Shown piece by piece: positions 8,165 through 15,755 of a stretch of 64,000 nt of DNA. Source of the DNA: PoT sp049331405 (lineage in GTDB: Bacteria > Planctomycetota > Planctomycetia > Isosphaerales > Isosphaeraceae). The stretch lies in the NCBI RefSeq assembly GCF_049331405.1, contig NZ_CP186274.1, positions 5,704,001-5,768,000 on the forward strand. The letters run 5' to 3'. Below the pieces are notes generated by a model. The model ran no database searches and was not told the origin of the DNA. It saw only the letters and a list, made by a program, of their open reading frames with translations. The translations under genes were made by a program, and so were the position numbers. Each line of letters opens with the position of its first letter. The first letter of the stretch is position 1.

Positions 8165-10429
8165 CTAGGATTCATCGATCTGTCCAAGCTTGACCTCGGC
8201 CGCGCGGGTGGCCTGATGGTCGGGCCCGAGGATGCGCCTCGACTCGTCGACCGCCTGACGATAGAAGTTCTCGGCCGCCTTGGCCTGGCCCGAGTCGCGG
8301 GCGACGTCCCCCTGGTTCGTCAGGGCGAAGATGCGGTCCGGGTGATTGGCCCCCATCGCGCACTGGACGTCGTGGGCGAAGCGATAGGCGAGGTCCTTGG
8401 CCTCGCCGAACTTCTGCCGCTCGCGAAGGACCCGGCTCAGGAGGTAGACCGAGTGCAAGGTCTGCGGGTGCTCGGGCTTGAAGACGCGGCCGCGGTCCTT
8501 GACGTTCTGGCGTAGCAGGGTCTCGGCCTCGTCGAGCTTGCCGCGATGCACGAGGATCGTGGAGAGCCGCTCGGCGCCATCCAGGGTGATCGGGGCATCG
8601 GGCCCGAGGATCCGCCGGCAATCGGCCAGGTTTGCCCTCAAGGCCGCCTCTCCCTTGTCGGAGCGGGCGGTCTGATCCAGGAGGGTCGCCAGGAGGTTGG
8701 TGGCGCGGAGGCCCGTCCGGCCGACCGGCGGGTTCTCGCGGGCGTCGAGCTGGATCGCCTTGCGGAGTTGCTCCTCCGACTTCGCGAACTGCTCGAGCGA
8801 GAGATAGGCCCCGCCGATCGTCTCGCGGACCTGGGCCTCGACGTCGGGCTGGCCGTCGAGCCATCCGCCGAGGGTGGCCGAGGTCGTGTCGAGCAGGTCG
8901 CGGACCGTCGGGTTGCGCCCGTGCAGGTTGATCTCGGTGTCGGCGCGGGCGAGCAGCTTTTGAGTCAGCAGTTCGACCACGGCGGCGGCCTTGGCTCGCT
9001 CCGCCTCGGATACCTGGGTGGCGGCGAGGGCCTCGCGCCATTTCCAGGTCACGGTCGCGAAGCCGACGACGAAGATGAGGGCTGCCAGCGAGGCCGTCGC
9101 GGCGAGGGCCGGGTTGCGCCCGGCCCACATCCGGGCCCGGACGAGCGGGCCGACGGGACGCGCCAGGATCGGCTCACCCCGGACCCAGCGAGAGAGGTCT
9201 TCCGAGAGGGAGAGGGCACTCGCATACCGCTGGTTCGGCTCCTTCTCCAGGCACTTCCGGCAGATCACGTCGAGATCGTGCGGCACGCGGGGGTTCAGCT
9301 TCGACGGGGGCTCGGGGTCCTGCGTGCGTACCATGTCGAGCGTCTCGATCAGCGTCGTTCCGTGGAACGGGGCCCTGCCCGTGAGCAACACGTACAGAAC
9401 CGTGCCCAGGCCATAGACGTCCGTCGCCGTCGAGACCGCGCCTCGCCCTCGGGCCGTCTGCTCGGGGGCCATGTAGGCGGGGGTGCCGATCAGGGCGTTG
9501 GAGTGGGTCAGCTCGGGGTCGCCGTCGATCCACTTGGCGAGGCCGAAGTCGGTGACGAGGGGCTCGTCCTTCTCGTCCAGCAGGATGTTCGCCGGCTTCA
9601 GGTCGCGGTGGAGGATCCCGCGCTGGTGGGCGTGGTGGATCGCCTCGGCAACGGTGGCCACGAGCTTCGCCGTCGCCTTCGGCTTGTCCGCGAACTCCTC
9701 GAGCCTCCGATCCAGGCCGCTGCCGACGACGAGCTTCATGCTGAAGAAATGACGCCCGCGATGACAGCCCACCTCGTAGACGGGGACGATGTGGGGATGG
9801 TCGAGTTGCGCGACGGCCTCCGCCTCGCGCTGGAACCGCGAGAGCTCGGCATCGGAGGCGAAGCTGCCCGAGCGGATCAGCTTGATTGCCACCGGCCGGT
9901 TCAGAGAGATCTGGCGGGCCTCGTAGACGACGCCCATGCCCCCCCAGCCGAGCAGGCGCCTCACCTCATAGCCGACGGATTTCAGGTCTTCGAAGTCGGC
10001 CGAGCTCAGGCCGCCCCACGTCCCCGGACCGTCGGCCCCTGGCCAGACGAGCTCGGTCTCGGCGTTCGGGTCGGCCTTGTCGAGGCTCGAATCCTTGCCC
10101 TTGAGATGCGGGAAATCGTCGCAGATCGGCCGCTCGCTGAGGGCGAGGAAGACCGAGTCGATCACGTCCTGACGGCCGGGGAACTGGTCCCGGTAGCGCT
10201 GCGGGTCGAGGTCCTCGCCCCGGAGCCGGCGATATTCGCAATCGAGGCTCAGGAGGTTGCGGAAGAGCGAGTCTCGGGCCTCTTCGGGGACGCCGGCCAG
10301 GTAGGGGGCGAGGTCGGGACTCTGGCCCATCCGGCATTCGGCCTCGAATCGGTCGCAGGCGGCGTCGATCTGCATGAACGCCGTCATCGAGCCTGCCGCG
10401 GGGGAGTCGAGCTGCGATCGGGAGTTCAT
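8165..10429 (-). CDS. Ser/Thr protein kinase with transmembrane segment and TPR sensor
   Basis: A 754-residue protein. Residues 1-100 form a helical N-terminal region common in planctomycete kinases (FEAECRMGQSPDLAPYL). A full Hanks-type kinase domain spans about 154-425: GWGGMGVVYEA (161-171), AIK (181-183), HRDLKPANILL (274-284), DFG (294-296) and the activation segment with GTPAYMAPEQ. One membrane segment (ALAATASLAALIFVVGF, about 440-460) is followed by a TPR-like C-terminal half (EEQLRKAIQLDARENPP, LDEAETLLRQNVKD). This is the usual planctomycete kinase order. Its ATG overlaps the stop of the upstream sigma gene (ATGA, 10426-10429), so kinase and sigma factor form one regulatory unit. 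Confidence 0.93.
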   Translation of the reverse strand: MNSRSQLDSPAAGSMTAFMQIDAACDRFEAECRMGQSPDLAPYLAGVPEEARDSLFRNLLSLDCEYRRLRGEDLDPQRYRDQFPGRQDVIDSVFLALSERPICDDFPHLKGKDSSLDKADPNAETELVWPGADGPGTWGGLSSADFEDLKSVGYEVRRLLGWGGMGVVYEARQISLNRPVAIKLIRSGSFASDAELSRFQREAEAVAQLDHPHIVPVYEVGCHRGRHFFSMKLVVGSGLDRRLEEFADKPKATAKLVATVAEAIHHAHQRGILHRDLKPANILLDEKDEPLVTDFGLAKWIDGDPELTHSNALIGTPAYMAPEQTARGRGAVSTATDVYGLGTVLYVLLTGRAPFHGTTLIETLDMVRTQDPEPPSKLNPRVPHDLDVICRKCLEKEPNQRYASALSLSEDLSRWVRGEPILARPVGPLVRARMWAGRNPALAATASLAALIFVVGFATVTWKWREALAATQVSEAERAKAAAVVELLTQKLLARADTEINLHGRNPTVRDLLDTTSATLGGWLDGQPDVEAQVRETIGGAYLSLEQFAKSEEQLRKAIQLDARENPPVGRTGLRATNLLATLLDQTARSDKGEAALRANLADCRRILGPDAPITLDGAERLSTILVHRGKLDEAETLLRQNVKDRGRVFKPEHPQTLHSVYLLSRVLRERQKFGEAKDLAYRFAHDVQCAMGANHPDRIFALTNQGDVARDSGQAKAAENFYRQAVDESRRILGPDHQATRAAEVKLGQIDES

Positions 10430-11037
10430 TTCGGGCTCTCCTGGCTCCAGATCGTGCGTATCAACTGGAGCTTGCGCTCGACCGTCTTGGTCGAGACGTT
10501 CAGCGCCTGGGCGATCTCCTGGTTCGAGCGCCCTTCCAGCCTCCGGAGTGCGACCGTCCGCAAGACCGGCTCCTTCAATCGATCGAGGAACTGATAGTAA
10601 TCGTCGGCGAACTGGGCGACCTCGGCCGGGGTCGGGTCGCGGCTCAGGACCTCGGCCAGGCCCTCACCGTTCGAGTCTCCCCCGGCCTGCAACAGGGCCG
10701 ATTCGCCCATCACGCGGCCGGCCCCTCGCTTCTGGCGAGACTGCCGCCTCAGGGTATCCAGCGTCTTCCGCACCGTGATCGTGGCCAGGAGCCGCCAGAG
10801 GTCGTCGCGGCCGCTCAACTCGGGGAACTGGCCCCGCCCCGCGCGATCGCAGAAGCTCTGGAAGGCGCTCAGGGCGATGTCTTCCTCGTCGAAGGCCCTG
10901 CGGCAATGCGCCGGCAGTCGTGCCCCGGCGAGCCGCACCAACCGATCGAAATAGCGATCCCAGAGCCGCTGGATGTCCGACCCGTCACCGACTTTGACCC
11001 CGTCGATCCAGAGCGTGACCGAATGATCGTGCAGCAC
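10426..11037 (-). CDS. ECF sigma factor coupled to Ser/Thr kinase
   Basis: A 203-residue ECF sigma factor. Region 2 runs from about residue 20 (DIQRLWDRYFDRLVRLAGAR) through AFDEEDIALSAFQSFCDR. Region 4 is at the C-terminus (PVLRTVALRRLEGRSNQEIA, then ALNVSTKTVERKLQLIR), a LuxR/ECF-type helix-turn-helix. The linker EVLSRDPTPAEVAQFAD is common in planctomycete members. It differs clearly from the sigma factor at 5.2 kb, so the two sigma/kinase couples are not a recent duplication. Stop and kinase start overlap as ATGA. Confidence 0.9.
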   Translation of the reverse strand: MLHDHSVTLWIDGVKVGDGSDIQRLWDRYFDRLVRLAGARLPAHCRRAFDEEDIALSAFQSFCDRAGRGQFPELSGRDDLWRLLATITVRKTLDTLRRQSRQKRGAGRVMGESALLQAGGDSNGEGLAEVLSRDPTPAEVAQFADDYYQFLDRLKEPVLRTVALRRLEGRSNQEIAQALNVSTKTVERKLQLIRTIWSQESPK

Positions 11038-12023
11038 GACCCGAACCTCCCAGTCGATCGAGCGGCAAGAAACCGGTATTCATGGCTCGGTCCATTTTCT
11101 TACGAAGCCGGTGAAACCAGGCTGCCTTGAGGGGGAAAAGATCGCTACCTATAACCGGCGTCATCGATAGTCGCGATACGAGACGATCGTCCCGGCGCGA
11201 CACGCATTCTCTGATTGGATCCGCCCCGATCCCGACGCGAGGACTCCAATTCCGTCGGGAGCGGACGATTTTCGTCGTCCATCCCCACTACCATCGAGAA
11301 TTGTTTGGCCCTGCGGCAAATTGGCAATGGTTGGACGACCTCCCAGGCGTCGTGCCATGGCTTTCCGAGCCCAACCTATCTGTCGTATCGAGCGGCAGGG
11401 AAAGCACTTGGGTTAATCAAACGGCAGCCTCTTCGACTTGCCCAAATAGACCGACATATCGGCAGGATCGAGTCGATTCCGTGGGTTCCTTCCCCCGCCT
11501 GGCGGCCAAACCCCGGTCACGCGGCCGAAACCATCCTCATCAAGGAACCGCGAATCCCGCAGAAACCGACTCCCCTCCTCCGCAAAATCTCGCCTCAGCA
11601 ACCAAACATCCACTTCCTCATTCTCATTTCTTATGGTCAGGCCCTCATCCTTGACCCTTCGGGGCTCTCTGCCTCGTGGGTAAGGGTCTTCGGAATCGAG
11701 CCGAGGGCTGGAACGACGGCGCGAGCTCTCGCCAATCGTTCGACCGCCCTGCACCATTGAGACGGCGAGAATCACCGAGAGCAGGCTCTCAGAAAGACGA
11801 TCGGAGACGTGAGCAAATCAGGAGTCGATTCCGCGATCGGTCCCGGATCCGCCTGGAGAGGCCTCCTCAAAGGATCTTCACGAGCTTATCGTGCGGGACG
11901 TCGTTAGAATCGTCGTCGCCTCCTTGCTGAGGGAGGACGTGATCGCGCTTTCGGCCAACCAGTCGAGTGAGCGATGGGTTCGCTCCGTCGCCCCCCCACC
12001 GAGACCGTTGTACGAGTCAAAAC
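11038..12023. other. Long interval without a supported gene
   Basis: Nearly 1 kb between the divergently oriented sigma gene and phoD. Several short frames are open on both strands, the longest about 180 codons (11215-11760 plus) and 120 codons (11413-11775 minus). None has a convincing ribosome-binding site, domain or composition. The minus-strand frame has an acidic/arginine-rich stretch (RNENEEVDVWLLRRDFAEEG) that could be a relic. Promoters for the two flanking genes must lie here. Confidence 0.35.
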
Positions 12024-13625
12024 ATGATGAATCCATCTGCGATCCGTGAAGCGGCCCGCCGCGAGGGCGGACTTTCCAGGCGACTCTTCCTGGCGCATTC
12101 GGCCGCGCTGGCCGCCCTGCCCTTGCTCGGTGAGCGCGTCGAGGGGCGGACGCTCCGTCATGCCAGCTTCTCCGCCGAGCCGTTCCAGCTCGGCGTGACC
12201 TCGGGCGACCCGACCAGCGACGGCGCCGTGATCTGGACGAGGCTTGCGCCCAAGCCGTTCGAGCCCCAGGGGGGCATGCCCCTCGAGAAGATCGCCGTCT
12301 CGTGGGAAGTCGCCGACGACGAGGCCATGACCAAGGTTGTGAGCCGGGGCGAGGCCATCGCCACGCCGCAGCTCGGCCACTCGGTTCACGTCGAGGTGAG
12401 CGGCCTGGCCCCCGACCGCTGGTACTGGTATCACTTCCGCGCCGGCGACGCAACCAGCCCGCTCGGCCGCCTGCGCACCATGCCCGCCGACACGACGACA
12501 CCGGATCAGCTCAAGTTCGCCTTAGCCTCCTGCCAGCACTTCGAGGCCGGCTATTACACGGCCTACGAGCACATGGCCAAGGACGAGCTCGACCTCGTCT
12601 TCCACCTCGGCGACTACATCTACGAGAACCAGGGGCGCGACGGCCAGATCCGCAAGCACCTCGGCACCGAGATCATGAGTCTCGACGACTACAGGATCCG
12701 GCACTCCCAGTACCGGTCAGACCCCCACCTCCAGAAGATGCATACCCTCTGCCCCTGGGTCGTGACCTGGGACGATCACGAGGTCGACAACAACTACGCC
12801 GGCTCGATCTCCGAGCACAAGGACGTCGACGTCGTCTCCTTCCTCGAGCGGCGGGCGAACGGGTATCAGGCCTACTACGAGATGATGCCCTTGCGGAAGA
12901 AGTCCCTCCCCCGAGGGGCGGATATGCAGCTCTACCGCACGATCCGGTTCGGCAACCTGGCCGAGTTCCAGGTGCTCGACACCCGCCAGCACCGGTCCGA
13001 CCAGCCCAATGGCGACAAGCGCAGCCCGCTCAACGAGGCCGCCCTCGACCCCAAGAGCACGATGCTGGGCGAGCACCAGTACGGCTGGCTCCGTTCGCGG
13101 CTCCTCTCCTCGACCTCGACCTGGAACGTCCTGGCCCAGCAGGTGATGATGGGAATGGTCGGCCATCGCCCGGCCACCGAAGGGACCAGCGAGCCGGCCT
13201 ACTCGATGGACCAGTGGCCCGGCTACACCCACGAGCGCATCCAGTTGATGAAGTTCCTGGCCGAGCGCCACGTCCCGAACCCGGTCGTCCTGACGGGCGA
13301 CATCCACTCGAACTGGATCAATGACCTCCGGGTCGACGACCGCAAGCAAGACACCCCGGTGGTCGCCACCGAGTTCGTCGGCACGTCGATCAGCAGCGGC
13401 GGCGACGGCCGCGCGCTCCTGCCCACGCAGGAGAAGATGATGTCGGACAACCCCCACGTCCGCTTCTTCAACGCCCAGCGCGGTTACGTCCGCTGCACGG
13501 TGACCCCCAAGGCCTGGAAGAGCGACTATCAGGTCGTGGAAGTCGTCACCAAGCCGGGAGCCCCGGCCGTGACGAAGACCTCCATGGTCGTCGAGGCCGG
13601 CACCCCCGGCGCCAAGCCCGCCTGA
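12024..13625 (+). CDS. phoD: PhoD-type alkaline phosphatase/phosphodiesterase
   Basis: A 533-residue PhoD family enzyme, normally a calcium/iron-dependent phosphomonoesterase and phosphodiesterase exported by the Tat route. The leader is Tat-like (LSRRLFLAHSAALAALPLL, residues about 16-34). The N-terminal Ig-like PhoD_N domain begins FQLGVTSGDPTSDGAVIWTR. The metallophosphatase part shows LDLVFHLGDYIYE, TWDDHEVDNNYAG and VLTGDIHSNW, which carry the metal-binding Asp, Asn and His residues. Two adjacent ATGs (12024, 12027) are possible starts. The gene is followed by a strong intrinsic terminator, so it is probably monocistronic. A role in phosphate scavenging from organic esters is the family inference. 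Confidence 0.93.
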   Translation: MMNPSAIREAARREGGLSRRLFLAHSAALAALPLLGERVEGRTLRHASFSAEPFQLGVTSGDPTSDGAVIWTRLAPKPFEPQGGMPLEKIAVSWEVADDEAMTKVVSRGEAIATPQLGHSVHVEVSGLAPDRWYWYHFRAGDATSPLGRLRTMPADTTTPDQLKFALASCQHFEAGYYTAYEHMAKDELDLVFHLGDYIYENQGRDGQIRKHLGTEIMSLDDYRIRHSQYRSDPHLQKMHTLCPWVVTWDDHEVDNNYAGSISEHKDVDVVSFLERRANGYQAYYEMMPLRKKSLPRGADMQLYRTIRFGNLAEFQVLDTRQHRSDQPNGDKRSPLNEAALDPKSTMLGEHQYGWLRSRLLSSTSTWNVLAQQVMMGMVGHRPATEGTSEPAYSMDQWPGYTHERIQLMKFLAERHVPNPVVLTGDIHSNWINDLRVDDRKQDTPVVATEFVGTSISSGGDGRALLPTQEKMMSDNPHVRFFNAQRGYVRCTVTPKAWKSDYQVVEVVTKPGAPAVTKTSMVVEAGTPGAKPA

Positions 13626-13649
13626 TCCTCTTCTCTCGCCCAGAGATCC

Positions 13650-13703
13650 GGCCCGTTGAGACCGCGACGCCCGCGTCCGGCCTCAACGGGCCCTTTCTGT
13701 TTT
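13650..13703 (+). terminator. Rho-independent terminator after phoD
   Basis: An 11-bp perfect stem (GGCCCGTTGAG at 13650-13660, CTCAACGGGCC at 13682-13692) is followed at once by CTTTCTGTTTT. The stem plus T-rich tail, 25 bp after the phoD stop codon, is a textbook intrinsic terminator. Confidence 0.85.
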
Positions 13704-13801
13704 GAGCCCAACAGGCCTCGGCTTTATCTCGCCGCCGGCTGGAATGGGGTTTGCAGCCGAGAAGCCCTCTTCCACCGATCCCCCCCTTTGGAGGTAGCGA
13801 C

Positions 13802-14359
13802 ATGCGGACCGAACGCGAGAAGATGCTGGCGGGCGAGTTGTACGACCCGATGGACCCCGACCTCTGCGTGGCGAGGGACCGCGCCCGGGACCTCTGCCAG
13901 GAACTCAACGCCACTCGCGAGGCCCATCAGGAAGAGCGTCGGCGGATCCTCCGCGAGATCTTCGGCGCGGGGGGAGACACCGTCTGGATGCAGCCCCCCT
14001 TCTTCTGCGACTACGGCTCGAACATCTTCCTCGGCGAGCGGGTCTTCTTCAACTTCAACTGCGTCGTGCTCGACGTGGCCGAGGTCAAGATCGGCGACTA
14101 CACGCTGTTCGGCCCCTCGGTGCAGATCTACACGGCAACCCATCCGATGGACCCCGTGCTGCGCCGGAAGCAGGAATTCGCCAAGCCGATCGAGATCGGC
14201 GCGGACGTCTGGGTCGGCGGTGCTGCCATCCTCTGCCCCGGGATCAAGATCGGCTCCCGCTCCGTCATCGGCGCAGGGAGTGTGGTGACCCGGGACATCC
14301 CCGAAGGGGTCTTCGCGGCCGGCAACCCTTGCCGGGTCATCCGCGATATTCGGGAATAA
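13802..14359 (+). CDS. maa: Maltose/galactoside O-acetyltransferase (left-handed beta-helix)
   Basis: A 185-residue protein of the maltose O-acetyltransferase group. The N-terminal Mac domain is clear (EREKMLAGELYDPMDPDL), followed by hexapeptide-repeat coils. The catalytic-site stretch ATHPMDP carries the expected histidine, and the C-terminal coils (IGADVWVGGAAILCPGIKIG, then SRSVIGAGSVV) and the closing GNPCRVIRDI match the family. It transfers acetyl from acetyl-CoA to sugars; the physiological substrate is uncertain. The ATG at 13802 has GGAGG at ideal spacing. The upstream phoD terminator indicates its own promoter. Confidence 0.92.
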   Translation: MRTEREKMLAGELYDPMDPDLCVARDRARDLCQELNATREAHQEERRRILREIFGAGGDTVWMQPPFFCDYGSNIFLGERVFFNFNCVVLDVAEVKIGDYTLFGPSVQIYTATHPMDPVLRRKQEFAKPIEIGADVWVGGAAILCPGIKIGSRSVIGAGSVVTRDIPEGVFAAGNPCRVIRDIRE

Positions 14360-14444
14360 CGGCCACGTTCGGGGGCCTCACTCATGCGGCCTTTCGACCG
14401 CGGGTTTCCTCTCGAAAAAAAGGGAGAGAAACGGCCCGGTGTCA

Positions 14445-14473
14445 TTGATCGTCTCGGCGAAATCCACTATAAT
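14445..14473 (+). promoter_or_regulatory. Sigma70-like promoter for the SWIM-like gene
   Basis: A -35 box TTGATC (14445-14450) and a perfect -10 box TATAAT (14468-14473) are separated by 17 bases. The predicted start near 14480 leaves a leader of about 105 nt before the ATG at 14587. Confidence 0.65.
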
Positions 14474-14586
14474 TACGTACAGGTTTTTCATACGTTCCGC
14501 CCCTGCCGTCTGCCTCGTTTTGGAGGTGTGATCGGCAGGACTCGGGACTCGCGATCCGTCACCTTCAAGTCGCCTGGGATATCGCC

Positions 14587-14910
14587 ATGACGTCTTCGAT
14601 GACCTTGGGCCGCCCCGTCGAGAAGACCGTGCGGAGACGCCCCGCCGCCCTCGCCAGGTTTGGCATGGTCCTCGCGATCAACGGGGGTCGCTACCGGGTC
14701 CGCCCGATCCCTTGCGACCGCACCGCCGCCAGTCGCTGCTTCGAGTTGCGCAAGGAGGACGAGACGACCTATCACGTCTCTCAGCACGTCCACGGCCCCG
14801 AATGCGACTGCCCGGATTTCATCTTCCACCGCGCCGGCATCGACCCCGCCGGCTGCAAGCACATCAAGGCCCTCGCCGCCTACGGTATGGTCGAGCCGAC
14901 CCGGAACTGA
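14587..14910 (+). CDS. Small SWIM-type zinc-binding protein
   Basis: A 107-residue protein of unknown function. Its C-terminal half has the spacing of a SWIM zinc finger, CxCx(n)CxH: Cys-Asp-Cys in PECDCPDFIFHR, then CKH in PAGCKHIKALAAYG. The N-terminal half is basic (RPVEKTVRRRPAALARFG) and precedes a small beta-like segment (FGMVLAINGGRYRVRPIP). Free-standing SWIM domains of this size occur in planctomycetes and are thought to bind DNA or protein. A near-consensus promoter lies about 115 bp upstream. The gene is flanked by a terminating acetyltransferase and a convergent response regulator, so it is probably a single-gene transcript. Confidence 0.75.
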   Translation: MTSSMTLGRPVEKTVRRRPAALARFGMVLAINGGRYRVRPIPCDRTAASRCFELRKEDETTYHVSQHVHGPECDCPDFIFHRAGIDPAGCKHIKALAAYGMVEPTRN

Positions 14911-15068
14911 GGATGTCGGCAGGCCCAAGCCCGGGCCGGAAGCGGTGTCGCCCGTCGTCAGATCCGAACTCCGCGAAGAGGGGGCGGTCGCGGCCCGGCC
15001 TCGGCGCGGAGGTTTCGGCGTTTCCGGGGGCTCGAGCGATGCAAGGTGGGGTCTGCCATCACTTCGGC

Positions 15069-15755
15069 TCAACCGTGCTCCAACACCCACTGGAATGCGG
15101 TCCGCGATAGTTCGGTCCCGGTGCTGAGGTCGAGCTTGGCCCGGATCCGGTCGCGGTAGGTCTCGACCGTCTTGTTGCTGAGGCGAAGGCGGTTCGCGAT
15201 CTCGCCGGTGTTCATCCCATGGCCGATCATGCGGAAGACCTCGAGCTCGCGGTCGGAGAGCGACTCGACGGGCGCCGAGTGGAAGTTCTTGTTGATGCCG
15301 TCGACGACGCGGTTGACCAGCTTCTCATCAAGATCCACGCTCAAGTAGACTTTACCGTCAAGCATCTGGCGGATAGCCTCGATGAGTGTGCTCGTGGCCT
15401 GGGTCTTGTTGACGTAACCCATCGCCCCCGCCCGCAATGCCCGCTCGGCGTAGAGGGTCTCATGATACATGGACCACACCAGGAGCAATGCCGACGGATT
15501 GCTGGCGCGGACCTGCTTGATCAGGTCCATGCCATCGCTGGCCCGGAGCGCTATATCGACGACGACGATGTCGGGCTGGCGCGACTCGATCAACTCGAGG
15601 GCCCCGCTCACGTCGGAGGCCTCGCCGCAGACCATCATGTCGGGTTCGGACGAGATCCGGATCGCCAGGCCTTCGCGAGTGGCAGGATGATCGTCGACGA
15701 TCATGACCTTGATCCGGCGGACCTCTCCGTCGTCCTCCCATGGACTCGAGGTCAT
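15069..15755 (-). CDS. NarL/LuxR-family response regulator
   Basis: A 228-residue two-component response regulator. The receiver domain (IKVMIVDDHPATREGLAIRI) has the acidic pair near its start, the phospho-acceptor Asp in DIVVVDIALRASDG, and the conserved Lys in GYVNKTQA. The C-terminal LuxR helix-turn-helix is LSDRELEVFRMIGHGMNTGE IANRLRLSNKTVETYRDRIR. The ATG at 15755 is set inside a longer frame because it overlaps the stop of the upstream histidine kinase gene in an ATGA. It is therefore the direct partner of that kinase and probably a DNA-binding activator. Confidence 0.93.
   Translation of the reverse strand: MTSSPWEDDGEVRRIKVMIVDDHPATREGLAIRISSEPDMMVCGEASDVSGALELIESRQPDIVVVDIALRASDGMDLIKQVRASNPSALLLVWSMYHETLYAERALRAGAMGYVNKTQATSTLIEAIRQMLDGKVYLSVDLDEKLVNRVVDGINKNFHSAPVESLSDRELEVFRMIGHGMNTGEIANRLRLSNKTVETYRDRIRAKLDLSTGTELSRTAFQWVLEHG

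Noticed and set aside
8546..10594. Long plus-strand open frame opposite the second kinase
   Set aside because: Shadow of the kinase gene; no domain or ribosome-binding site.
11413..11775. 120-codon minus-strand frame in the 1-kb gap
   Set aside because: No start signal, family or supporting context; kept only as a note in the interval entry.
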